This document shows, one piece after another, positions 12,280 through 22,851 of a stretch of DNA of 64,000 nucleotides. The notes below the pieces were generated by a model, which was not told where the DNA came from, did no database searches, and was given only the letters and a program-made list of their open reading frames with translations. Within the stretch, counting starts at the first letter, position 1. Each line of letters begins with the position of its first letter. Position numbers and translations under genes: made by a program. Source of the DNA: Pseudofabraea citricarpa (lineage: Eukaryota; Ascomycota; Leotiomycetes; Helotiales; Dermateaceae); contig JAPWGK010000004.1 of the NCBI GenBank assembly GCA_029641185.1, positions 496,001 to 560,000 on the forward strand. Direction: 5' to 3'.

Positions 12280-15200
12280 TTCATAATAATTCTTCTGGAG
12301 ATTCATAATCCTTGCTGTCAACCTCACCTGCCATCGCGTTGGGTGATGTCTTGTCATTAGAAAGGCCGATCAAGTTGAAGAATACGCTGTTTATTACGAA
12401 CTGGCCTCGGTAATCTTCGAGCCAAATGCTATTCATTCAATTTCTAAAGTTGGAACGCATAGCGTTTTCAGTTATCTTAAATATTGGATTTTATCTCGAT
12501 CGAGTTCTAGAGGCGCTGTTGATGTGACAGGTAGGCACATTGGGAAAAAAGCCAATAGATCTTACAACAGAAAATCAGGCATATAGTTTGGTTCAAATCC
12601 GAATTGGGGAAGAGGCTCTTAAATTCTCGTTTTTGTTGATACTCTGGTAAATACATCATAAGAGAGAACAATTATTTTGGGCAACTCTGAAACTGTGTTT
12701 GGGCATCGCAGAGCAGATACCTGTTGGGCAGCTGTCTCTATTCTGCTGTTATATCTACGCTTGCTAGTCTTTGGTTATATATACATATTAATGTCATGAT
12801 ATTTGTATATTAGTGATGTACGTACTGTGGCTTGCTTGCCCCTCTTGGAATGTTGGCCTGTGAAGTTTCTCACATTATGGTTTGAAACTCCTGTCCCGTC
12901 GCTATATTAGCCTCTTGAGATGAAACCCAGTTCATAGCATTTCTTCTAGTATACTTTATGGTGTACCAAACCCCTTATTGCTGATTTATCTCATTGCTAG
13001 TTGAAGGTAGGGTGACAGGCGTGGAAATTAAGCGAGCTGGGACGAAGGTCGCTGGCGGGAGCCCATGTTGTTATAAAGCAAAGCACTTCACCGAAGATTG
13101 CTGGGGTTTCGAGATTATCAAACTGATGCCATTTTCCAAGAATGATAAAAAGACCAACTCACCACCAAATTACGCCAACATACTTAACCAAAAAAAAATT
13201 CCGAGCGAGCAAGACCTGTAATCTAGAATATAAGAGAAATTACATGGTAGATACTAAAGTATTGAATTTTAAATACATGAGTAGATTTCTCAGAGTAACG
13301 TTGGATAATGCAGCAAATAACATACAAGGTTATCTCCCAGGTCAGGATATTCTACCTCATTTTTCATCTTCTTCGAATCGCTTTCGGCAGGCAAAATATT
13401 TGGACTTGGGGCTTTTAGAGCTAGTTTGTGTAAAAGATCTAGTCTAGTCTTTCCATATGAAAGTCTCTAATGTCTAAGTACCACGAGTAAGTGGTTGTTT
13501 GGCCACTAGAAGAAAATAAGCGGGCTAAGAGAAGAGCATTCTAGGCAGTGGCATAGCTTCAACCAAATCTGGGCTAGATATTAGCTGGAGCTAAACTCCA
13601 GTAAAAATTGGGTTTATAGGCAACAATTACACAAATTGCTTGCATACGAGCCAGAGAACAAACATAAGCTGACAACACGAAAGCCTAGCCATACTCAACA
13701 TTACACGATGAATCCTATACTAAAATACATCTTCAAACCTGCACTATTCGCGGCTGCTTTAAGGGACGGAGTGGGTAGGTTGCAATGATTTTACAAGAGG
13801 CTCGGCATGGCTACTCGTATCTTATAATGGTACTATATCCCTTCTGATACCTATGAGGCGTCTGTGTCTTATCTAACTCTGATACAGGCATACAAACGAG
13901 GCAAAGACCATTGTCAAATGCCTTGTTTAAGATCAGGATAGGGAAATGAGCCAGTATTCAAAATGAGCTTAGTATTTGGTTTGTCAATTTGTAATTAACA
14001 CCACTTTAGTATTATGCCATTTGAAATTTAGTTTTCCAGCAACCGCATCCAATGGTAAAACAAGCCGAACGAGAATGCATCACGCTTGGTCTGATATAGA
14101 TGGGACGGCACATAGACAGGGATTTAAGCTGGAATTACAATGAAATGTTGAAGTGAAATATATTGTTTGATTCTGCTTCAGAATCTCCCTGTATCTTAGA
14201 GACATTGTCTTCTGGATTATTTAAGTATCTAGGTCAGCGGGCGCGATCGCCAGCTTGGAATAATATAGAGTTCAAACGACAAATAGATACCCCCACAACA
14301 GGCTTTGAACTTGGAAGAATGTACCTGGAATACTATGTTGGCTAGGTATGGGGTGTGTATACAGATGTCGATGTAATATGACATTCAGCTTGTCGCATCA
14401 CGAGACATATTTGTACAGCTCTGAATGTTTAGTTGTTACTGAGTAGACAGAGGCTAATTTTTAGGTTTCAAAGAGAATCGAATCAAAGTTACGGAGTGCA
14501 AAGAGAGAGAAGGGTTGTCTTATTCAGTCTCCTATTGTCTCGTCAATAGAAGACTACAATCACGAGAAATTAAAAAAGGAAACCACCCAAACACATCGAT
14601 GATACTCCGATGCAACTGAAAACCATAGGGCCCCAAGTTGCAATGATTTATACCCGAGTTCACCTCAAGAAATTGGAAGGATTAATATTTTGTCACCACC
14701 AATCAGCAAGAGAAAGTCAAGTTTTCAGTTTCATAAATGTGTTGCATTGTGAATTGAGATAGCTGATTAAGTAAGGTATGGCAAGATATCTATGCGGATA
14801 CAGCTCTCAATGATGATATAGCTAGATGGAGTAATCTAAACTTTTGTGTGTCAGCACGTGATTTTACGAAACTTCAACATTCAAAATGGAAAATTCGCGA
14901 TCGAGGTGTATAGTCAGAAGTCCAGTGAGATCATCGCACTCCGAAGAGCACTAAATCAAGAGGTACCAGAAAATAAAGTATAAAATAGTGTATCATCATT
15001 GAAACACCTCAATCACAAAGAGAGGGAGGAACGTCGTGTACTTACAAGTTAGTTGATTGCCGAGCGCCTTGAAAGCATCCCATTATCTTAGAGACCTTGG
15101 ACCGAAAGCATGCAGAAGCGGAGTCCTAGATGCTTGTTGGTGGTTGGTGGTTGCTGGTTGCTGATGGAGGAGGAGGAAACGAAGCACAAAAGAAGTTTTT

Positions 15201-15388
15201 CTACAGGTCGTTAACTGAGATGTGCGCTTGTCCTAAAGCGTGCTAGCATATTATCATGCCGCTAGTGCAAACGAGTCCCACGATGCAGCATTCTGAAAAT
15301 TGAGGTTTCGCGACAGACTTTCTGCCTTCTGATCTTCCTCATCGACAACTTTCAACCGACAACTACATCCTCTCCGTCGTCAGCAAAA
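12280..15388. other. long AT-rich gene-free region
   Basis: Three kilobases without a recognisable gene. The left 200 bases are the transporter 3' region and the right 400 bases the ribosomal-protein promoter. Between them the sequence is AT-rich with scattered short frames (12994-13221, 13142-13447, 14163-14345) that show no family features. No terminal repeats or tandem arrays stood out. Degenerate repeat remains are possible but not shown. Confidence 0.55.
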
Positions 15389-16080
15389 ATGGGTAGACTT
15401 CACTCCAACGGAAAAGGCATATCAGCCTCTGCCATCCCTTACTCGCGCACACCTCCTGCGTGGCTCAAGACCACCCCGGAGCAAGTCGTTGAGCAAATCT
15501 GCAAGCTTGCAAAGAAGGGTGCTACCCCATCGCAAATTGGTGTCGTTCTGAGAGATTCTCACGGTATTGCCCAAGTCAAGGTTGTTACTGGTATGTGCTG
15601 CTTCAACTCTGTGGTACCCGAACACCTCGTACTGACTCTTTTTTGCAGGTAACAAGATTCTTCGAATCCTCAAGTCCAATGGTACGATTTGCCCGACATG
15701 ATTCCTCAATTGCCATCGTTGGTGCCCAGCCAGCGATGCGTCAATGGGAAAAAAATACAAAACTGCCTCTGCTTGGTCTCAGACTGACGGAGTGATTGAA
15801 TGATAGGACTCGCACCAGAAATCCCAGAAGATCTCTACATGCTGATCAAGAAGGTAAGTCTCCTACCTGCTTTATGAAGTGCTAACAAGCTAACCAATGG
15901 GAAAAGGCCGTTGCTGTCCGCAAGCATCTCGAGCGCAACCGCAAGGACAAGGACTCTAAGTTCCGTCTCATTCTCATCGAGTCCAGAATCCACCGTTTGT
16001 CCCGTTACTACAAGACCGTCGGTGTCCTCCCACCTACCTGGAGATACGAGTCCGCCACTGCCAGCACCATGGTCGCATAG
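15389..16080 (+). CDS. rps13: 40S ribosomal protein S13 (uS15)
   Basis: Four exons (15389-15590, 15649-15681, 15807-15853, 15907-16080) encode 151 residues, exactly the eukaryotic uS15 length. The protein begins [12 protein letters not shown] and carries [50 protein letters not shown] and [14 protein letters not shown] sequence (here [19 protein letters not shown]). It belongs to the small ribosomal subunit and binds 18S rRNA. Exon 2 is only 33 nt, which is why simple frame searches miss it. The exons around it show perfect family continuity. The gene converges with sdc1, leaving 281 bases between the stop codons. Confidence 0.98.
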
Positions 16081-16361
16081 ATGTAGAAAAACGTCACGAT
16101 AATTTGGTTGCGGTTTGGCACGGAGTTAAGGGTGTGGGACAACTTGCATTAAGGGCTGATCTACCAAGGTAGAATCGCGGTAGCATAGGACACTGCACAA
16201 AATCAGATCTCAAAACACACTCCTGAAAGTCATAAAAGTTTATAAAGTGCTTTTCATAATTCCACGTCCCTGACAATCCGCTTGTGATATGTCGATCATT
16301 GCCGCCGGAACTCCAATGCGCCCATAATGCACTGACTCCATTATTTATTTCTGCATGTCAT

Positions 16362-17090
16362 CTACTGCTGATTTTCTGATGTCCCTTCTATCTCTTTGGA
16401 TCTTTGTAGAAGAAACTCGCCTAAGAACCTGAGGGGATCAGTGGGCCTTATAGGACGTTAGTAGAATCCGAAAAACGCGGGAGGTATACATACTGCTCCC
16501 GTGCTAGCTGCTTCATGCCATCCAATAAGTGCAGGTTGACTTTGGAATTGAGATATTCACGTGTAGGACCGGCTCCGATTCCAGCAACCTCAGGATAGAC
16601 AGACGTGCCTTGCAATCTTGAATCATTGCCAGCTGGAGTACTGGCACCCTGAGGGAGAGGGCTCAGACCGAGATCCTGGCCCACAAGAGGAGACTAGACA
16701 GGAATTAGTATAACAGCATGTTTCTCACACAGGTCTAGCCAATACATACAGCAGCACCATCAAAACTGGCATTGGCTGTGCCGTTGATCAATGCATTGTT
16801 ATTGGTGGGGGACTAAACCATGTTAGATTATATTCTTTCAGGACCTTTTGTTAAACACGTACATCGACGGTCTCATGGGTGCCATTCAGAGTGCCATTGG
16901 GTAAATTTTGCGTGGCTGTAGGTGACTAGAGACTTGTCAGAATGAGAAAATAAGACAACAGGGGAGGCGTGCATACGACAGTATCTTCGGCAGATATGTC
17001 AACCATGGAGGTATCTCTATTTTCTGGCTCCATGACTGGTGTAGCTGAGGCTGAAGCCAGATCTTGTGCTTGGTGATCATCCATTGTCAT
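16362..17090 (-). CDS. sdc1: COMPASS histone methyltransferase subunit Sdc1 (Dpy-30 domain)
   Basis: Five exons on the minus strand (16977-17090, 16863-16925, 16750-16812, 16494-16693, 16362-16446) give 174 residues, like yeast Sdc1 (175). The C-terminal Dpy-30 domain is spread over the last two exons: TREYLNSKVNLHLLDGMKQL then AREQ, and after the last intron PTDPLRFLGEFLLQRSKE. This two-helix domain dimerises and docks Sdc1 onto Bre2/Ash2 in the Set1 complex, which methylates histone H3 lysine 4. The final intron has a good CTAAC branch site, and all introns are 47-56 nt. The N-terminal part is low-complexity; exons 2 and 3 are both 63 nt, in phase 0 and similar in sequence (see findings). 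No upstream ATG is in frame, so 17090 is the start; a second ATG two codons later is possible. It is divergent from FAN1 across 262 bases. Confidence 0.9.
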
Positions 17091-17352
17091 TGATTGTGAT
17101 AGAGATTTGTTGGTACAGGGTCTTTTCTTCCTCAGTCGCGAACTTCTTTTGTGATGCGACACGTGACTATATAGCTATGGATAATTCGCGAGTTGCATAT
17201 AGCCACGTGAATTGGTGTCAGAACTTAGTGCGCGTCTCGGCTTCTGCAACGCGACTTCCAGGCATTCTGTAAACAGGGCAGCACATGTTGGCGTTGATGA
17301 CCTTATTCTCCTAATAAATGAAGATTTTCATGCCCGCAGTTAGCATTTCGTC

Positions 17353-20065
17353 ATGGTGTTAGAAGACCAAGGGAGTAAACTTCATAACGCCATGCTGGGA
17401 CGAAGAATCCCACATCCCCCGTCTACAAATTACGATGCCAGCATTCATCCTCCCACAAAGCGTCTGAAAACTAGTGATAGTGAACAGAGCTCCCTTCAAC
17501 TATCCTCGGACGATGAATTATCTTCTATGACGCCAGTACGAAATCGGGACGAAATCCCTGACTCTGAGGCTGAAGCAGACTCTGAAGATGATCAACTGCC
17601 AGTACAACAACCAACTGAGCTAGAAAGTGCACTTCCACCGGTAAAAACGGACAAAGATGCCATTGCTGAATACGAAGCTATGCGAGCAGATACCCAAGGG
17701 GTTCCTGAGGACCTACACAATCGTCTTAAGCAAAGGCAGTGGACTCAAGGCAAGAGTTCCATCTACGTGGATGCATTTAACTTAGCTCTTGAGACAGTTT
17801 TGGAAGATGAAGGGCATCTATTTGACGAGAAGGAAATGGAGGTTTTTAGGTCATGGAGGGAGCTCGAATATGAGGCCCAGTATCTGTAAGTCAATACTTA
17901 TGCAAATATCCCAAATGTTCTGCATTTAAGTACTAGAACCGTACTTTGAATGCTTTCGGATATTTCTTGTAATGTCCATCGGAGTTATTTACTCTTCAGT
18001 ACAGAAGCTAACACTCTACAGGTATGTGCGTCTTTTCCTTAGGAAGACTTCTGCCTGGCATCGTATAAATCGTCTTGGTTATTACAGTGACATAGCAGAT
18101 CTTCCAGCAGCAGCAAAAGTCCTGCAGGCGGCGCGCCAGCTTCCTAACTCCTCTGCAGCCACCCAAGAAAATCCTGCTGAGCTAGCGCCCCCTGAAGGCA
18201 CTGTTCTTGAAGAAGACTTCGCATTTGCAGATTCATCAGAAGAGAGTATTACGACTCTCGAAGAGGCATCCTCTTTGTTGAACCTGGAAGAGCTCAAAAT
18301 AATCTCCAAGGAAGCTAAAGTACACGGGAAGAACAAAGCAGAACTATTGCGAGCACTTCGACGTATGAGTCGGCGTCAGACCGGTCTAGGATGGGTCGGT
18401 CTAAAAAGATCAGATAGTGAACAATCCGTTGCAGCTATAGACTCGAGTGGCGAGAATGAATCAAGTGATTTCGCAGATGATGGACTAAACGAGAAAACAC
18501 GGGACAAGCACTTTCTGCGAAAGATTCTAGCAAGTACAGGTTCCTGTATAAGACTCTCTCTGCCAACACTGAAACTATTTGAACGCGTTCATTTGGTCTT
18601 TTATAGGTCCACTGAGTGGACCGAAAAGTCGTTGACGACCATCATATTAGCGAGGATTTCTCGTCGAAACTTCCCACATTATATAGTGTCCCGTTCAGCA
18701 AATATCTTTCCTTCACGGCTTGACCTTCTGGAGTTTGAGGCTGCGCTGAGAACCCAATTCCGGGTCGATAACGCATTAGAGTTTAATGGCAATGCAAATA
18801 AACAAGGCCTGGAGGAAGTCATGGATATCTTTGAAGAGGTATATCCAAGATGGAAAGTACTTCTTGCCGAAGAGCAGAGAAAAGAAGAGAGGGTGTATGA
18901 GAGTGGTGAAGGCGCATATCTGCGAAGATTTTCGCCTGCGTGGGTATATACACGAATTATACACAAGGGAATGTATGTCCTCGGCCGACTGAAAATGCAT
19001 GAGCGAGAACTCGAAATCACCACAGAACTGTTAAATCAGCATCTATTCCATGCAGCACGGAGAGGCGCTTGGTATCAGCGGAAGGCTCTTCTAGAAGAGC
19101 ATTACATGCACGCTCTACAACCACCACCAGGAATCACAGACCTAGAAAAGCAAAAGAAGTACTGGAAACGGATTTCTCTGGAAACATGTGAGCAAGGATT
19201 GCAAGATAAAGATTGCCACGTTATTTATCATTATGACCTGCAAAAGCGAATCAAAAAGCTCGAGAGAAATCTCAAAATTCCTATGCGAGAACAGCATGAC
19301 TTCGGTCACGTCCTTTTAACAAAGGCGATCGAAACTACGGTTAAGGGAATCCTCATTAAGAAGGAATACCCTCCCTCTAAAAGGCGCCCTAGCCAACCCG
19401 AAGAACGACCTCGAAGTACAAAGACAATTTGGGTCGATGAACTCGAAGGAGGTGGTGAGTGCAGTGTTGAAGAAATGTGTCTCTCTTGGTATAGAAGCCA
19501 GGGATGGAAGGGCTATCACGCAGAAGGTGGAATTATTCGCACACTATTTGCTTATCTTTTTGCAGACGTCCTATTTACTTATATACCTAATGTTTTTCAA
19601 ACAGCATACCAGACATGCCCTTTGGACTTGCATACAGACGCATTCTTTCCTTCACGAGCATCAGAGATCAATCATCGACTGGTAGCTATTGAGAACGGAG
19701 AGGCTGAGAAGTTGATTCGCGAAGTCAATAACAGAGAACGGGAGAACAAAACCTGCATCATTGGATTAAACTGGGACTTTGATATTGAGGACCTTCTAGA
19801 GGTGGCGGGCTGCTTTGGCGGTACTGCACTGGCCATTATCTGTAAGGTGATGGCGCAGGAATATCGAGTGAGGGGAGGCGGGATCCCCGATCTATTCCTG
19901 TGGAGTCCGGAGAAAAAAGAGGTCATGTTCTCGGAGGTGAAGAGCGAGAATGACCGGCTGAGTGATACACAGCGCCTTTGGATTCATGTTTTGACGGGCG
20001 CTGGTATCAGAGTAGAATTGTGCAACGCTGTTGCGAGGGAAGTGAAGGTTGTTTCTGTCGAGTAG
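17353..20065 (+). CDS. fan1: Fanconi-associated nuclease 1 homologue (VRR-NUC nuclease)
   Basis: Two exons (17353-17885 and 18022-20065) encode 858 residues. The first 130 residues are acidic and disordered. A SAP-like DNA-binding segment lies around LNLEELKIISKEAKVHGKNK, followed by a TPR-like helical region, and the C-terminal VRR-NUC domain is complete: the metal-binding glutamate in EGGIIRTLF (E679), D801 in GGIPDLFLW, and E816 and K818 in SEVKS, i.e. the PD-(D/E)xK set. The QTAYQTCPLDLHTDAFFPSRA block is also typical. FAN1 is a 5' flap endo/exonuclease in the nucleus that removes interstrand crosslinks. The N-terminal ubiquitin-binding zinc finger of animal FAN1 is not seen, as is usual in fungi. 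It shares a short promoter with sdc1 and converges with the PTPA gene. Confidence 0.95.
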
Positions 20066-20438
20066 TAGATCAGATCCCTCCCGTCAGATCAGGTAGGGAT
20101 TGTGATCCCTAGACCATGCAGGAGAAACGCTTAAGCAAAGGTTAAATCAGACCGTTTCCATCCTGCCTGTGATTTAAGCTTCCGTGACGCGCGCCATCCC
20201 ATCTTGAGGTTCTCGACTTCGTGACACCGTTTCAGACGATACCAGCACCGCGGTCCTTATCATCGGCCTTTGAAGGTTCAGCCTCGCAAGCTCAAGCATG
20301 CCAAAGTCTGATATGTCAGCTATTAAGCACGCTGAGCCACAGTTGCTGTTTTGCACCGATGCCATGGCACCTATAATGAGAATCTAACGAGATATTGTGC
20401 TTCCAGTAAAGTTGATTATTTTCTACAGTATGCTCTGG
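20066..20438. other. convergent 3' intergenic region
   Basis: This 373-base gap separates the stop codons of fan1 (plus) and the PTPA gene (minus). It holds no gene. Immediately after the fan1 stop there is a small imperfect inverted repeat around GATCAGATCC and GGGATTGTGATC, possibly part of a 3' untranslated region. Confidence 0.45.
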
Positions 20439-21740
20439 TTAATCGAACGGTATTCTACGCAGGCCTTGGCTACCTCCACCCATCCGCTTCTTCATTTCCT
20501 GAGCAGCAGCAACGCTGCTAGGAACTTTGATTCCACAGCAGTCGCCCCAGCTGTTCATCTGATGGACATGCCTCATCCCATCCACCATGACCACGACTTC
20601 ACCTCCTTCAGTTTCTTCGTCCTCACTTGGTACGCCGAATTCTTCCTCTGTACTCATCCCCTCCTCTGCTGGTACAAGAGAACCAAAGAGGAAATGCTGC
20701 ATAACAGGGAGCTTTTTAAGTACCTCTGCAACAAACATGCGCCGCATGCCGTCTTCGACCTTAGTCCACGACTTTGCTGAAGATATATCGTCTAGCATGG
20801 GACTGTGCCATCTCAGTCCTTCTACGTTCTTGACGCTATTGACGAAGTTTACTTGTCCCAAATACAAGAAGTCTTTGCCGTATTCCTCGAGAATAAGACT
20901 CTGGTGAATTGAAAGAGGTCTTATAAATGGATGATGAAGTAATTGTGACGCCCCAAATAGGAATGGGAGAAACTGGTAATCGTCTAGTCCCCAAACTCCA
21001 TGTGATCCTGCGGGCTCCAAATAATATGTAGACTGGATTAACCTCATAAGAGTCAAGTATCGTGTGAAGACCTTTAGAACCAGTGGACGGAAGTCAGATC
21101 GCTTGACAATGTCTAGTTGGTATAGGCATAATAGCCAGACGATGAAGTTCAATTCATGACCAGAACCGTAGTCTATCCGCGTCCGGTTGCCAAATGCCTG
21201 CAGAAAATATGTTGACACTTCTGATATGGCCTCATCTGAAGGCAAGCCTAGCTGCGTATGCCAGCTCGGGTGCTCTTGCGCTGCTAAATCCAGGAAGTCT
21301 CGGAAACCTTTGTTGCCAAAGCGCGAGTCGCCCTGATTCTCCGGTGGGCTTCTCTTTACTACATCTTCTACTTTATCTAGTATGTCGAGAATATTCGTGA
21401 TGGCTGAGCTGTTGTCATCCTTCGCAACTTGCGAAACTGGGGTATCAACAACAGAATCTGCGAGGCCGAAGACGAAGGCCAGCAACAACCTATATGTCTG
21501 TGATTTGAGGAAGAGATCGTGATCGTGCGGTGATAGAATGCGTCGACTTGGGGTCTTGAAGCTCAGTGTGGAGGGGTTGGGGGGCGAGGGTAGATCTGGA
21601 GTCTCAGGTACGGGCAGGGGATTCGAAGACGGCGGCGCTCGACGTCTTGGTTGTAATTTGGGGAGTCGATTCCGCAAGTCAGGAATGCCAGTGGCAGACT
21701 CGACTTTTTGAGGTTGGGGGTTCTCTGTGCTGGTCGGCAT
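20439..21740 (-). CDS. serine/threonine protein phosphatase 2A activator (PTPA/Rrd family)
   Basis: A single exon of 433 codons from the ATG at 21740. The frame stays open to 21872 and there is another ATG there, but the added 44 residues look like translated leader. The protein has a Pro-rich N-terminus, then the PTPA fold: RRILSPHDHDLFLKS, RFGNKGFRDFL, IDYGSGHELNFIVWLLCL, the GVWGLDDYQFLPFLFGASQL signature, and a C-terminal WGDCCGIKVPSS segment. PTPA proteins are peptidyl-prolyl isomerases that activate the catalytic subunit of PP2A-type phosphatases in cytosol and nucleus. Fungi have two, Rrd1 and Rrd2; I cannot decide between them from memory. A strongly acidic stretch near residue 385 (EDEETEGGE) sits before the tail. 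It is divergent from rrp46. Confidence 0.93.
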   Translation of the reverse strand: MPTSTENPQPQKVESATGIPDLRNRLPKLQPRRRAPPSSNPLPVPETPDLPSPPNPSTLSFKTPSRRILSPHDHDLFLKSQTYRLLLAFVFGLADSVVDTPVSQVAKDDNSSAITNILDILDKVEDVVKRSPPENQGDSRFGNKGFRDFLDLAAQEHPSWHTQLGLPSDEAISEVSTYFLQAFGNRTRIDYGSGHELNFIVWLLCLYQLDIVKRSDFRPLVLKVFTRYLTLMRLIQSTYYLEPAGSHGVWGLDDYQFLPFLFGASQLLHHPFIRPLSIHQSLILEEYGKDFLYLGQVNFVNSVKNVEGLRWHSPMLDDISSAKSWTKVEDGMRRMFVAEVLKKLPVMQHFLFGSLVPAEEGMSTEEEFGVPSEDEETEGGEVVVMVDGMRHVHQMNSWGDCCGIKVPSSVAAAQEMKKRMGGGSQGLRRIPFD

Positions 21741-21985
21741 ATTGAATGTTGAATGTATCGGTATTTGGTTGTGATGTTGACCCAAAGAGGTGCTTTGAAA
21801 GCGATCTGAGTGGGGGGATGCGTAGATGCTGCACTTGCTCCCAAAGAGCGCTAAGTGCGGGGCTATCCGCATTTAGTGTGACGGTAAAAAAGTGAAGCTG
21901 ATGTTGGTTCAGAATGTGCCGTACGATTTTGGCCGCGTACGATCCAACATACGATGCAAAGCTCCTCGCACACTACATAAACACA
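21741..21985. promoter_or_regulatory. short divergent promoter of the PTPA and rrp46 genes
   Basis: Only 245 bases separate the two chosen start codons, so promoter and 5' leaders of both genes must share this space. No specific binding sites were recognised. If the upstream ATG codons of either gene (21872 minus, 21914 plus) were used, the gap would shrink to about 40 bases, which argues for the inner starts. Confidence 0.5.
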
Positions 21986-22851
21986 ATGATTGCCTCAACT
22001 GAGCCCACAGCTCTCCTCTCTCATCTGCACCGAGCAGACGGCTCTGCGACCTTCTCCCAGAATGGCTACACTGTTATTGGGGCCGTCAACGGCCCTATCG
22101 AGGTCCAACGGCGCGACGAGCTTCCAGAGGAGGCAGCGATAGATGTAGTAGTCCGACCTGCGGCCGGTGTGGGAGGTAGAACATCAAAATAATGACTATT
22201 CGAAGGCCATTCGGACTAACCTGTGTGCTAGGTACCCGGGAGCGACATCTCGAATCTATTCTCCAATCTACCCTCCGCCAAATCATTTTAATCCATAACT
22301 TCCCCCGCACACTCATTCAAGTCACGCTCCAGATCACTGAGACACCTGAGAACGAGACAACTGGCGCAAAGGTTGTCCAAGCTAGCTCAGTAACTAAACC
22401 CGACTCTATGGTGGGAACAACCATGGCTGACTATGTTCTTTAGAATCTTGCTATCCTCCCTGCTTTACTACAGACTTCGATTCTAACACTGCTCTCTGCT
22501 TCGATGCCGCTTTCCACCGCTGTGCTATCTGTCTTGCTAGCTGTTATCTCAGATGGTACTTCCAAAAGCATCGTTCCCAACCCAACCCTTCTCGAGTTCC
22601 AAAACGCCGAATCTGTCCACGTGCTTGGATTTACCTCTGTGGGGGAGCTCCTGATCGCTGAAAGTGAAGGCAGCTTCAGTATAAACGAGTGGGATGACAT
22701 CTTTCTTCGAGCTCAACAGCTATGCTGCAAACACGAGGAAAGCGACGACGACGAGATGGAAGATGCCAGCGAGCATGAAGGGGAGATGATGGCATTCGTG
22801 AAGTCAACGTTGCGGGGAAAGGTGGGCAGTGATCTGTCCTGGAAGGATTGA
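21986..22851 (+). CDS. rrp46: exosome complex component Rrp46 (RNase PH-like)
   Basis: Three exons (21986-22175, 22232-22389, 22444-22851) encode 251 residues from the ATG at 21986. The RNase PH fold is seen in LHRADGSATFSQNGYTVIGA, NGPIEVQRRDELPEEA, and HLESILQSTLRQIILIHNFPR followed by IQVTLQI. Exon 3 continues with the second half: LLSASMPLSTAVLSVLLAV, then LLEFQNAESVHVLGFTS, and an acidic tail. Rrp46 is one of six RNase PH-like ring subunits of the eukaryotic RNA exosome in nucleus and cytoplasm, and is structural, not catalytic. An in-frame ATG at 21914 would add 24 residues not seen in homologues. The introns are 56 and 54 nt. The identification rests on the RADGS signature and the overall pattern. 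Confidence 0.9.

Noticed and set aside
12590..12600. Match to a tRNA B-box (GGTTCAAATCC)
   Set aside because: No A-box, anticodon arm or pairing acceptor stem could be fitted around it.
19548..19602. Possible intron inside the nuclease domain of FAN1 (TTTGCAG and AACAG sites)
   Set aside because: The sequence between them translates into conserved FAN1 protein (DVLFTYIPNVFQTAYQT), so it is coding.
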